Shown here: one piece after another, positions 1 through 7,122 of the stretch | Numbering within the stretch: the stretch's first letter is position 1 | Layout of the letters: each line of letters opens with the position of its first letter | Virus record (IMG/VR): IMGVR_UViG_3300031772_000287 | Location: 1 to 23,670 of that record | Origin: a virus | Length of the DNA stretch: 23,670 bases | Strand: one strand, 5' to 3' | Notes under the pieces: generated by a model | Seen by the model: only the letters and a program-made list of their open reading frames with translations | Told to the model about the DNA's origin: nothing | Databases searched by the model: none | Position numbers and translations under genes: made by a program

Positions 1-629
1 ATCATTGTCCATCATGTGGTGGTAAGATCTTTGATGGCAGATCTGTTGATTTGATGAAAGAATTAAAAGAAGCTATGGAAAAAATGCCAAATGATCCTCA
101 GGGATTGGCAGGATGGCTTTTATCAAATTATCGTATGGAGAAGGTAGGAGATGGTGAGCCTACTGGTTTTCATGGAAACAAGCCACAGGCGGTAGCAAAA
201 GCGGCGGATGGGCAACCATTGAAGCTAGCTCCTAATCGGCTTCAGCAATTTTTAAAGAATGCTGGGGTTAAGCCAGCTGAGCCAGCACGAATGACGAATC
301 TTGCTAAGCAGATAAATAATGCAGGGCTAGATGACGGCGTTGATTACGGTATTGTTGAAGAAGGAGAGGCTACAGAAGAAGTTGAAGATTTTGTAGAAGA
401 GGCGAATGATCCAGATTTTACACAAAAAGTATTAACTGGCATGACACCTGGCGCCCCTGGTCGTTTTACAGCTACAGAGCGTAAAGCGTTGATGCAGAAG
501 ATGGCAGAAAATTCTTCTAATGATATGGGCGATTTACATCCGGCGTTACAGGATGATAGAAGAGAAAGACTTCGTAAACAACAGGAGCTTACTCATGGTG
601 GGGCAGTAGGCAAGATAACAAGAAGATAA
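1..629 (+). CDS. Partial hypothetical protein with zinc-knuckle motif (5' end outside window)
   Basis: The frame is open from base 3 to the TAA at 627-629, so about 208 codons are visible and the real start lies upstream. An ATG exists at 54, but it has no ribosome-binding site. The codons just before it spell HCPSCGGK, a CPxCGG zinc-knuckle half-site, which argues that coding extends upstream. The rest is hydrophilic: an acidic patch lies around the VEEGEATEEVEDFVEE stretch and a basic C-terminus ends GKITRR. I do not recognise the family. The stop overlaps the next start (TAATG), so the two genes are probably translated together. A zinc-binding or nucleic-acid-associated role is only a guess. 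Confidence 0.7.
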   Translation, partial: HCPSCGGKIFDGRSVDLMKELKEAMEKMPNDPQGLAGWLLSNYRMEKVGDGEPTGFHGNKPQAVAKAADGQPLKLAPNRLQQFLKNAGVKPAEPARMTNLAKQINNAGLDDGVDYGIVEEGEATEEVEDFVEEANDPDFTQKVLTGMTPGAPGRFTATERKALMQKMAENSSNDMGDLHPALQDDRRERLRKQQELTHGGAVGKITRR

Positions 630-970
630 TGACTATACGTTTAATAGATAATAAAAGAATAGAGCTTACAGCAACTGAATTTGAAGTTTATCAAGATGTT
701 TGTAAATCTTATGACAGACCGAATTTTCAAGGCAAAGATTTATTTTCAGGATTATTTGAAACAAATGAAAATGGAATTATTATTTTTCTAAGACCTCCTA
801 GCAAAAAATTTGTTAGTATGGAAGTGTTGACATTTTTGCAAAATATTATGGTTCATCAACATTTGCGTTTGATGTATGATGAAATAGATGCAACAAGACA
901 AAGCTTAAAAAACGAAGTTGCCGGTCTTATAGATCAAATAAAAGAATTGAAAGAAAAAATAAATGGATAA
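629..970 (+). CDS. Hypothetical protein, 113 aa, C-terminal coiled coil
   Basis: The ATG at 629 overlaps the previous stop (TAATG), which indicates translational coupling; there is no separate strong Shine-Dalgarno site. The N-terminal 80 residues look like a small mixed alpha/beta domain. The last 35 residues (from about DEIDATRQSL to KELKEKING) have a heptad-like pattern typical of a coiled coil. No catalytic motif, signal peptide or membrane segment is visible. It sits just upstream of the recombination genes, so a replication or recombination accessory role is possible, but this is neighbourhood inference only. Confidence 0.75.
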   Translation: MTIRLIDNKRIELTATEFEVYQDVCKSYDRPNFQGKDLFSGLFETNENGIIIFLRPPSKKFVSMEVLTFLQNIMVHQHLRLMYDEIDATRQSLKNEVAGLIDQIKELKEKING

Positions 971-987
971 TTTTTCATCAAATTGTT

Positions 988-1014
988 TTGACGAAGACGG
1001 AAATTAGATAAATA
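988..1014 (+). promoter_or_regulatory. Weak promoter candidate upstream of the UvsY-like gene
   Basis: The 95-bp gap before the gene at 1066 holds TTGACG (988-993) and, 15 bases on, TAAATA (1009-1014). The latter is part of GATAAATA (1007-1014), one base from the T4 late-promoter core TATAAATA. The spacing is short for a sigma-70 promoter and the genome is A+T-rich, so this is only a candidate. Confidence 0.2.
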
Positions 1015-1065
1015 AACATTAGTAAAGAGTCGAGTTTATACAAAATAATTGAATAGGAAGTTATT

Positions 1066-1587
1066 ATGACTGATAGTTGGGATGTTGTGCGACCTACAAA
1101 AGATAATGTAGACCCCGAAAAGGATACAGATCCGTCTGAATTAGATCCTGTTGAATTAACAAGTATGGGAGATTTATCAGAAATTCAATCTTCCATAGAA
1201 TCTTGTTTTAAAGAGATGCATTATGCTTCTTTACAAAAATACGACGCTGATAAAGCAGATAGAACTGCCGCATTATTTTTAATTACTCAAATGCGATTAT
1301 CCTCGTTAATTGAGGACGTTGAAATGAAAGCAAAGAATGCCAAAAACGAAATAGTTAGAATAGAAGCTGAAAAATACTTCGAATATAAAACTGGTAATTC
1401 AGATAAAAAAATAACAGAAAACATGTTATTGAATTATACAGCAAAAGATTCTGAAATAATAAAGACAAAAAAAGAATGCGTTCAATATGAAGCTCATTAT
1501 AAAAAATGGACTTATATAATGAGTACTTTAAAAGACGGTCATATATATTTTAGAAATTTAGGTAAAAACAAAAACTGGTCAGAATAA
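1066..1587 (+). CDS. Putative UvsY-like recombination mediator
   Basis: 173 aa, with AGGAAG (1055-1060) well placed before the ATG. The N-terminal 40 residues are acidic and probably disordered; the rest is strongly helical and charged. The segment RIEAEKYFEYKTG, followed by KITENMLLNY, a D/K-rich stretch and a late W (residue 148) near YIMSTLKDG, resembles the layout of T4 UvsY (RIEAQK..., then a helix with W and a DAIKSRG-type end). UvsY loads the UvsX recombinase onto SSB-coated single-stranded DNA. The gene ends nine bases before a RecA/UvsX-type gene, the neighbour expected for a mediator. Overall similarity is low by eye, so it could be another small coiled-coil DNA-binding protein. Confidence 0.45.
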   Translation: MTDSWDVVRPTKDNVDPEKDTDPSELDPVELTSMGDLSEIQSSIESCFKEMHYASLQKYDADKADRTAALFLITQMRLSSLIEDVEMKAKNAKNEIVRIEAEKYFEYKTGNSDKKITENMLLNYTAKDSEIIKTKKECVQYEAHYKKWTYIMSTLKDGHIYFRNLGKNKNWSE

Positions 1588-1596
1588 GGAAAATAA

Positions 1597-2586
1597 ATGT
1601 CAAAAGATAAAGAAGCACAAGTAGAAAAAAAAGATAAAAAAATAATTGCCGGAATAGATATTAATTTACTAGTAAAGAAGGCTCAAGAGTCTTATGGAAA
1701 GAAAGAGAATGGATTAGCAAGACAGCTATCTACTGGTAGTTCAATTATAAGACCATCAGAAGATAAAGATTTCGTTGTATGGACAAAGGGGGATCATTGG
1801 CAGACGTTAACTCACCTGCGAGGAATACCGTTTGGTAGAATTATAGAAATATCAGGAAAGCCAGATAGCGGCAAGTCTACGCATGCTGCCGCTTTTATGA
1901 AGTTTGCTCAAGATCAAGGGATTTTAGTTATTCTTTGGGATTCTGAAAAGAAATTTCAGAAAGAGCGATTTGATAATAAAATTGGTGGATGTTCGGAAAA
2001 CCTCATGGTGGTTGATACTAATAATATTCTTAATGGCGCTAAAGCCGTAGCCCATCTTGTTAATTCGGCTAAGGAAATGAACCCAGACGTTAAAATATTG
2101 ATCGTATGGGATAGCGTTGGAGCCTCAATTAATTCTACTGAAGACAAAGATGATGAGGAAGAATATTCTAAGCAGCCAGGCGTAACCGCGAAAGAAAATG
2201 CTTATGCTATTAGAAAATTCAACAAGCTTTCTAATAAGTATATAAATAGAGAGACTGGTGAAGAAACGATAGCTACATTAGTAATCAATCAAACTTATGC
2301 AAATATCGGTTCTGTTGGACAGACTGAGAAGGGCGGAGGCGAGATTTATTATTTATCAAGTGTTATTATCCAGCTTTTTAGAAAGGGTGATTTGACCAGA
2401 GTTAAAGGCGGAGATAAATATAAGTATGGAATTATTACTAGGGCCAAAGTAAAGAAAAACCATTTATTTGATGGGGACGAGTGTGTTGCTGAAATGGATT
2501 TGGTTATTTCAGCTGATGGAATTCAATTGGCGAAAGATGTGAAAAAAGTTGACGATATTAAAGGCTGGGAAGATCAAGAAGAATAA
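1597..2586 (+). CDS. RecA/UvsX-family strand-exchange recombinase
   Basis: 329 aa, preceded by AAGGA at 1586-1590. It has the RecA core: Walker A GKPDSGKST at residues 87-95, the glutamate-bearing LWDSEKKF at 113-120 (probable catalytic E117), Walker B ILIVWDS at 167-173, and the L2-like DNA-binding loop beginning NQTYANIGSVGQTEKGGGE at 231-249. The length is close to T4 UvsX (about 390 aa) and bacterial RecA (about 350 aa), with a lysine-rich N-terminus and an acidic C-terminus (GWEDQEE). It would form ATP-dependent filaments on single-stranded DNA and drive strand invasion in recombination-dependent replication and repair. A UvsY-like gene lies upstream and SSB and RuvC-like genes lie downstream. 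The family call is secure; the choice between UvsX and RecA type is not. Confidence 0.92.
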   Translation: MSKDKEAQVEKKDKKIIAGIDINLLVKKAQESYGKKENGLARQLSTGSSIIRPSEDKDFVVWTKGDHWQTLTHLRGIPFGRIIEISGKPDSGKSTHAAAFMKFAQDQGILVILWDSEKKFQKERFDNKIGGCSENLMVVDTNNILNGAKAVAHLVNSAKEMNPDVKILIVWDSVGASINSTEDKDDEEEYSKQPGVTAKENAYAIRKFNKLSNKYINRETGEETIATLVINQTYANIGSVGQTEKGGGEIYYLSSVIIQLFRKGDLTRVKGGDKYKYGIITRAKVKKNHLFDGDECVAEMDLVISADGIQLAKDVKKVDDIKGWEDQEE

Positions 2587-2632
2587 TTCTAATTGATAAA
2601 TCGAGCCACCTCAAATGAGAAACTATTAAATC

Positions 2633-3016
2633 ATGGCTGAACAATCGAGACTAGATCCTGATCAACAAAGAGCCTCTGCGGATGCAGAGGCTCAAGCAAG
2701 ATTATTACGAAATTCTACTAATAATCCTGTATATTTAGTAAGGTTTGAAGATCCTGAAAACGCCCCAATTATAAGGTCATTTATCGTTTTAAAACAACCA
2801 TTAATGAATCCATATAGTGTGACGTTCCAGGGCTTCGAAACTTCTAAAAATGCGCGAAACAAGAAGAGTAAAGAACAGGATATTAGAACACGAGAAGAAG
2901 CTATATCGTATGTCAAAGACAATGATGTGAAGTTTCACGATCTGATTTGTCCGTGGCAGCGAGTGATATCTATAGAGAACCTGTCCTATCAATCGAAAAT
3001 AAACGCAAACAAATAG
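2633..3016 (+). CDS. Hypothetical protein, 127 aa
   Basis: It starts at ATG 2633 after a 46-bp gap and ends with TAG at 3014-3016. The ribosome-binding site is weak (GAGAA about 10 bases upstream). The N-terminal 25 residues are Ala/Gln/Asp-rich and probably helical or disordered. The middle (NPVYLVRFEDPENAPIIRSF) looks like beta strands, and a short C-terminal domain follows. It is not recognised. It lies between the recombinase and SSB genes, so a role in recombination or replication is plausible by position only. A perfect 10-bp hairpin lies inside codons 13-21 and may affect its translation or transcript processing. Confidence 0.75.
   Translation: MAEQSRLDPDQQRASADAEAQARLLRNSTNNPVYLVRFEDPENAPIIRSFIVLKQPLMNPYSVTFQGFETSKNARNKKSKEQDIRTREEAISYVKDNDVKFHDLICPWQRVISIENLSYQSKINANK
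2670..2693 (+). repeat. Perfect 10-bp inverted repeat inside a coding region
   Basis: GAGCCTCTGC (2670-2679), a 4-base loop GGAT, then GCAGAGGCTC (2684-2693). Seven of ten pairs are G-C, unusual in this A+T-rich DNA. It starts 37 bases after the ATG of the 127-aa gene. There is no T-run after it, so it does not look like a terminator. Confidence 0.8.
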
Positions 3017-3037
3017 AAAAAAAGGAAAAAAAAACAA

Positions 3038-3721
3038 ATGTCGAACAAAATCCAATTCGGACTAGCGTCCTGGGATACTACTGACGTAAAGAGACCGTCT
3101 GCAAAAGAAAAGAACGAGAACCTTTTTATGAGGCTAGATAGCGGGAATAACGTTATTCGCCTCGTTACTAAGCCTCATGAGTACCTTGTGCATCGTTATA
3201 AGGTTGATGAGAAAGATCCTGGTTTTGGTGAGCGTGTGCTTTCCAGCCTGTTCCACGGGAGCGATCCTCTCGTAGACATGGGTTTTAAACCAAAGCGTAG
3301 ATGGCTGATTGGGATTATTGATCGCAAGACTCAATCGTACAAGATTCTTGACATAAGCGTTTCGGTGTTCAAATCGATTCAAGAGCTTGTTCGTGATGAG
3401 GACTGGGGCGATCCAACTCAGTATGACATCGATGTAAAGGTAGATAAAGACGGCGGAGCGACGGGGTATTACACAGTAATTCCAAAGTCAAAGAAGCCGT
3501 TATCTAAGGAAGATTTAGATCTCAAAGAGAAAGCAGATCTCGATGATCTAAAGCGTCGTTGCACCCCTCCAACCGTTGAGCAGGTTCAAGAGCGAATTGA
3601 TGCAATCAAGGCAAAGCGGAACGGTGCGAACGGTACGAACGGAGCAACCAAACCCGCTGCTACAGCTGCTCATAGTTCTAGCAGCGATGATGACGAAGAG
3701 GATTTCCCTCCAGTGGCCTGA
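3038..3721 (+). CDS. gp32-like single-stranded DNA-binding protein
   Basis: 227 aa, reached through an A-rich leader with AGGA at 3023-3026, 11 bases before the ATG. Residues about 28-45 (NLFMRLDSGNNVIRLVTKP) match the start of the OB-fold core in phage gp32-type proteins. A Gly/Asn/Ala-rich linker (195-212) leads to an acidic tail SSSSDDDEEDFPPVA at 213-227, the kind of tail SSBs use to bind partner proteins. I see no clear zinc-binding cysteine/histidine set like that of T4 gp32. It would coat single-stranded DNA and organise recombinase, primase and polymerase. The coding sequence is much richer in G+C than its surroundings (31 of 60 bases in 3241-3300 against 15 of 60 in 2701-2760), and a strong terminator follows directly. 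Both fit a highly expressed gene. Confidence 0.85.
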   Translation: MSNKIQFGLASWDTTDVKRPSAKEKNENLFMRLDSGNNVIRLVTKPHEYLVHRYKVDEKDPGFGERVLSSLFHGSDPLVDMGFKPKRRWLIGIIDRKTQSYKILDISVSVFKSIQELVRDEDWGDPTQYDIDVKVDKDGGATGYYTVIPKSKKPLSKEDLDLKEKADLDDLKRRCTPPTVEQVQERIDAIKAKRNGANGTNGATKPAATAAHSSSSDDDEEDFPPVA

Positions 3722-3743
3722 CCTAAGCAGGATAGGTTTTCTT

Positions 3744-3779
3744 GAAAAAGCGGCTCAAAAGGCCGCTTTTTCGTTTTTT
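3744..3779 (+). terminator. Rho-independent terminator after the SSB gene
   Basis: A perfect 11-bp stem pairs 3744-3754 (GAAAAAGCGGC) with 3762-3772 (GCCGCTTTTTC) around a 7-base loop, followed by GTTTTTT at 3773-3779. It begins 22 bases after the SSB stop codon and is the only classical intrinsic terminator I found in the window. Confidence 0.92.
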
Positions 3780-3801
3780 AATGCTTGATATATACCAAGG
3801 C

Positions 3802-4395
3802 ATGAATCACGATCTTTATCAAACCATATTAGGATTAGATATAAGCACAACTACAATAGGCATTTCAATAATTAATAAATGCTTTCAAACTGGTAAAATA
3901 ACGCTAGATGTATGCAAATATTACAAACCTCCAAAAGATGGAAGTATTTTTGAAAGGCTTATTCAAGTTAAACAATTTATTTTAAATTTATTAGAGCGTT
4001 ATGATCCGGATGTAGTTGTAATAGAGGATTACGCCCGTTTTATGGCTGGCAGCTCAGGTGCAGCAACTATAATTCCTCTTGCAATTTTTAATACTACAAT
4101 AGGCCTTACAGTATTTGAAAATACTGGTAATGAGCCAATATTAATGAATGTCAATACTATTAGAAAATGGCTCAAGACAGGAGAGGAAAGATTAAAAAAA
4201 GAAGATATTCCAGAAGCTGTTGCTTATCATTTAAAAATAGATTTCCCGTATGAAATTACTAAGAAAGGCAAAATTGCTGTAGAAAGCTATGATAAAGCAG
4301 ATTCCGCAGCAGTAGCACTAGCTTATTTAAAGTCTATTGAGCCAAAAATTGTTAAACCAAAGAAGAGTCGAGCCAAAAAAGTAATGGAACTGTAA
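3802..4395 (+). CDS. RuvC-like Holliday junction resolvase / RNase H-fold nuclease
   Basis: From ATG 3802 the protein has 197 aa. It carries the RuvC acidic motifs in order: TILGLDISTTTIG (D13 on strand 1), VVVIEDYARF (E75) and YDKADSAAVA (D164/D167). RuvC-fold nucleases cut four-way junctions in a metal-dependent way, which fits a phage using recombination-driven replication and needing branch removal before packaging. The basic C-terminus (KPKKSRAKKV) suits DNA binding. The start is uncertain: an in-frame ATG at 3781 would add seven residues but sits against the terminator with no ribosome-binding site, while AAGG before 3802 is only one base away from that ATG. I chose 3802 because it places D13 where family members usually have it. 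Confidence 0.85.
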   Translation: MNHDLYQTILGLDISTTTIGISIINKCFQTGKITLDVCKYYKPPKDGSIFERLIQVKQFILNLLERYDPDVVVIEDYARFMAGSSGAATIIPLAIFNTTIGLTVFENTGNEPILMNVNTIRKWLKTGEERLKKEDIPEAVAYHLKIDFPYEITKKGKIAVESYDKADSAAVALAYLKSIEPKIVKPKKSRAKKVMEL

Positions 4396-4401
4396 GTCAT
4401 T

Positions 4402-5385
4402 ATGAACCTATCTGAAGCATATAATATAATTGGTGTAAACTCGGATTCTACACAGGATGAAATAAAGACAGCTTATAAAAAGCTAGTTTTAAAACATCAT
4501 CCGGATCGTAATAAAGATAACGAAAAAGAAGCCGAAACGAAATTTAAACAGATTAATGAAGCTATGCAAATTATAGAGCGTGGTGAAGAACCGGAATACC
4601 CACAGTGGGACAGCAATAATATTGCTCAACAAATATTTATAAATTTTAATTCTGGGCATCAACGCACAAGAAGGCCGGATCCTATTGTTCATACTCGTAT
4701 TACTTTTGTTGAGTCTGTTTTGGGGTGTGAGAGAGATATATCTTATACAAGATATATAAAATGTAATAAATGTTCTGGTAAAGGATTAATATACGACAAA
4801 TTAGTTAATTGTAAAATATGTAAAGGTCTTGGAAGAGTAGAGTCCTCTTTTTCAAGAGGTAATGCCAAATTTTATAGCACTTGTAATGTTTGTCAAGGAA
4901 TAGGCTCTGATACTGAGAAGTGTAAAGATTGTGACGGAGAAGGCTCTGTCAAAAAGGAAGAGCAGCATAAATTGCAATTCCCTTGTGGTTTAACCGATGC
5001 GCAAATAATAAGAGTAGGAGGAGCTGGTAATTTTGTGCAATATCATCCACAATTTGGTGATATGCATTCTGATGTTTTTATCAGAGTACAGGTAGAGCCT
5101 GATAAAGATATGACGCTGAATGGCAATGATGTTATATCTAATATAGACTTAATTCTATTAGAGGCATTAAAAGGAACAACAAAATCAGTAAGAACCGTAA
5201 AAGGTGAAATGAAATTGAAAATTCAACCTGGCATTAAACATGGCAATCAAATCAAAGTTGTTGGTTATGGAGCGGGAGAAATAGGTTCACATTTGTTTAT
5301 TGTAAATGTTAAGTATCCAGAAAACACCGAAGAGTTGATTAGGTTATTAGAAAAAGAGCAACAAGAAAAGGCAAACAATGTTTAG
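4402..5385 (+). CDS. DnaJ (Hsp40)-type co-chaperone, zinc-finger type
   Basis: 327 aa. An N-terminal J-domain (residues 3-60) has the HPD motif at 33-35, which stimulates DnaK ATPase. Four CxxCxGxG repeats follow at 121-128, 137-144, 161-168 and 174-181, forming the two zinc sites of type I DnaJ, then a C-terminal substrate-binding region to about 305. The linker between J-domain and zinc region (61-118) lacks the usual Gly/Phe-rich stretch, and the protein is shorter than E. coli DnaJ (376 aa). No DnaK or GrpE gene is in the window, so it would recruit host DnaK, perhaps for remodelling replication complexes or folding virion proteins. It starts six bases after the resolvase stop and overlaps the next gene by eight bases. 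Confidence 0.93.
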   Translation: MNLSEAYNIIGVNSDSTQDEIKTAYKKLVLKHHPDRNKDNEKEAETKFKQINEAMQIIERGEEPEYPQWDSNNIAQQIFINFNSGHQRTRRPDPIVHTRITFVESVLGCERDISYTRYIKCNKCSGKGLIYDKLVNCKICKGLGRVESSFSRGNAKFYSTCNVCQGIGSDTEKCKDCDGEGSVKKEEQHKLQFPCGLTDAQIIRVGGAGNFVQYHPQFGDMHSDVFIRVQVEPDKDMTLNGNDVISNIDLILLEALKGTTKSVRTVKGEMKLKIQPGIKHGNQIKVVGYGAGEIGSHLFIVNVKYPENTEELIRLLEKEQQEKANNV

Positions 5386-5779
5386 AATTTATTGTGATAA
5401 CAAAGGCTGTGGCAAGGATATGGAGCCATTATTAAATGTCAATACTAACGATGTAGAATGCGTTGAATGTGGCAAATCCATAAAAAGCATTACAAGTTTT
5501 ACCAAATCTCAAATGAAATCGATTGGGCAGATTAAGAGAGATGAGAAGGTTAAGCAGGCTTTTTCTGTTCAATGTCGTTCTTGCATGAAAGAGAGCGCCC
5601 CAAAATTAGGTGATAAAAATGAGCTTCGATGCTCTATTTGTAATAATCATTTAGATTATTTGTCTGCTCCATATGCTCATGCTGTTAGAGAAAATTTATT
5701 GAGGAAACAAAAGAACATAGCTACTGTTTCAGTGGCATCAGTGAATGTTGCACCTAAGGTGACTGCTTCATTTAAATGA
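5378..5779 (+). CDS. Double zinc-ribbon protein
   Basis: 133 aa with two zinc-ribbon-like units. The first has CDNKGC near residues 6-11 and CVEC at about 26-29. The second has CRSC at about 67-70 and CSIC at about 85-88. A Ser/Val/Lys-rich tail follows. It overlaps DnaJ by 8 bp and the primase gene by 4 bp (ATGA), so the three are probably made together. DnaG-type primases normally have an N-terminal zinc-binding domain that reads the template, and the primase next door lacks one. This protein could supply that function in trans, but its Cys4 ribbons are not the CHC2 form of DnaG. A transcription-factor-like zinc ribbon is an alternative. Confidence 0.8.
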   Translation: MFRIYCDNKGCGKDMEPLLNVNTNDVECVECGKSIKSITSFTKSQMKSIGQIKRDEKVKQAFSVQCRSCMKESAPKLGDKNELRCSICNNHLDYLSAPYAHAVRENLLRKQKNIATVSVASVNVAPKVTASFK

Positions 5780-6573
5780 ATTTAAAAGAGTTATCAATAA
5801 ACATTCGTGAGCGTTCGGCTATGTTTGCAGAAGTTTTGCAAGCTTGCCGAACTTTGCTTATTCATAATCCATTGGCGTCTGAGTCTAGAGATTATTTAGA
5901 TAGCAGAATTGCTACTTTTTATCAAGATCGTTTTCAGTTTGGGTATTTTCCAAATAATGAAAATCTGCAAAAACTTATAAATATGGTTGGTGAGGAAAAG
6001 CTTAAATCATTAGATTTAATATATGACAAATATGTTAATGATGCAGACTGTATGGTAGCGGTCAAACAAAGTATTTTATCATCACATAATTTAATTATGC
6101 CATATAAAGATGTTTATGGCAACATTGTAGCACTAGTGGGGCGCACTCTTCTTTCAAAAGAAGAACAAAAAGAAAAGAATATATCTAAATATAAAAACTC
6201 GCAATTTCATAAATCATTACATATGTTCGGTCTTTATAATAGTAAGCGTAGTATTATTTCGAATAATTGCGTGCTTCTTGTGGAAGGACAATTTGATTGT
6301 ATTTCTTGTCACGTTCATGGTTTTCATAATGTGGTTGCTTTAGGCGGTGTTGCTTTTAGTAAATATCAATTTGCTTTATTATCTAGATATACTAATAATA
6401 TAAAGCTATTATTAGATAATGATAGTCCTGGATTAAACGCCGCCAATAAAATAATCGAAAGATACTCATCATTTGCTAACATTAAGAAAATCCAGCTTCC
6501 GTCCTGTTATAAAGATGTTGATGAGTATTTGTTAAAGAGCAACGATTATGGAGCATTAAATTTTACAGGATGA
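5776..6573 (+). CDS. DnaG-like primase catalytic core (TOPRIM), no zinc domain
   Basis: 265 aa starting at an ATGA overlap with the preceding stop. The RNA-polymerase core of DnaG is visible: YLDSRIA and FQFGYFP (40-59), IMPYKDVYGNIVALVGRTL (107-125) and KYKNSQFHKSLHMFGL (138-153). The TOPRIM metal sites follow: VEGQFD at 169-174, LLLDNDSPG at 211-219 and KDVDEY at 246-251. This part makes the short RNA primers for replication. Bacterial DnaG is about 600 aa with an N-terminal CHC2 zinc domain and a C-terminal helicase-binding domain. Both are missing here, and no helicase is in the window. The adjacent zinc-ribbon gene is a candidate partner. Confidence 0.88.
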   Translation: MNLKELSINIRERSAMFAEVLQACRTLLIHNPLASESRDYLDSRIATFYQDRFQFGYFPNNENLQKLINMVGEEKLKSLDLIYDKYVNDADCMVAVKQSILSSHNLIMPYKDVYGNIVALVGRTLLSKEEQKEKNISKYKNSQFHKSLHMFGLYNSKRSIISNNCVLLVEGQFDCISCHVHGFHNVVALGGVAFSKYQFALLSRYTNNIKLLLDNDSPGLNAANKIIERYSSFANIKKIQLPSCYKDVDEYLLKSNDYGALNFTG

Positions 6574-6578
6574 TAAAT

Positions 6579-6677
6579 ATGTTAGACTCAACTGCTAATA
6601 GGCTTGGGCATTGTAAGCAATCTATCTCAAATATGATGGATTATAATTTAATTTATTTTTACAGCAGTGAGGTTTAA
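6579..6677 (+). CDS. Possible small ORF, 32 aa
   Basis: ATG 6579 to TAA 6675-6677, with AGGA at 6567-6570 eight bases before the start. It fills the gap between the primase stop and the sigma-like gene, whose ATG follows one base after its stop. The product starts MLDSTANRLGHCKQSISNMM, which could form a short helix-turn-helix, and ends with an aromatic-rich tail. At this length it may be chance, a leader peptide for the next gene, or a real micro-protein. Confidence 0.35.
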   Translation: MLDSTANRLGHCKQSISNMMDYNLIYFYSSEV

Positions 6678-6678
6678 T

Positions 6679-7122
6679 ATGACAGATAGAAGCAAGAATC
6701 GATCAGATCGTTACCAATGGGTTCTTATAGAATGCCCTTGTTCTCCAGAAATGATGACAGAGGTTTGTGATTCTGATGGCATCGGAGCCCAATTAAATCC
6801 ATGGGGTTATAATGAAGAATTATTTGAATTAAAAGACAAATTGAAAGCCGCTTTTTGGAGAATTGTTGACACTCAGCTTACTTCAAGACAAAAAGAGGTT
6901 ATTCATCTTTATGCCGAAGGTCTTACTCAAACTGAAATTGCTAAGAAATTAAATGTAAATCAATCAAGTATCACAAAAAGTATTAATGGAAATTGTGATT
7001 ACAGAAATGGACGTAAAGTTTATGGTGGAGCTAGAAAAAAATTAAGAAAAATTGCTGATAAAGATGAAGAAATAAAAGAAATATTAGATAGAATAGCAGA
7101 TTTACAAAGTAATAATTATTAA
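6679..7122 (+). CDS. Sigma-70 region-4-like helix-turn-helix protein
   Basis: I chose ATG 6679 (147 aa) because GAGG at 6669-6672 lies six bases before it; a GTG at 6667 overlaps that site. Residues 68-103 hold a clear helix-turn-helix of sigma region 4 / LuxR style: LTSRQKEVIHLYAEGLTQTE, then IAKKLNVNQSSITKSI. The N-terminal 60 residues contain ECPCSPEMM and a PWGYNEELFELKDKL segment. The C-terminus is basic then acidic (KKLRKIADKDEEIKEI). No sigma region 2 is visible, so it is unlikely to be a complete sigma factor by itself. It may be a DNA-binding transcription regulator or a sigma-like subunit for middle or late genes. Its stop overlaps the GIY-YIG start (TAATG). Confidence 0.8.
   Translation: MTDRSKNRSDRYQWVLIECPCSPEMMTEVCDSDGIGAQLNPWGYNEELFELKDKLKAAFWRIVDTQLTSRQKEVIHLYAEGLTQTEIAKKLNVNQSSITKSINGNCDYRNGRKVYGGARKKLRKIADKDEEIKEILDRIADLQSNNY

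Noticed and set aside
3576-3788. Overlapping + strand ORF at the end of the SSB gene
   Set aside because: It runs out of frame through the SSB tail and the terminator and has no domain or ribosome-binding site of its own.
3742-3801. Upstream extension of the RuvC-like gene to a TTG at 3742
   Set aside because: The TTG and following codons lie inside the terminator hairpin, and no ribosome-binding site precedes it.
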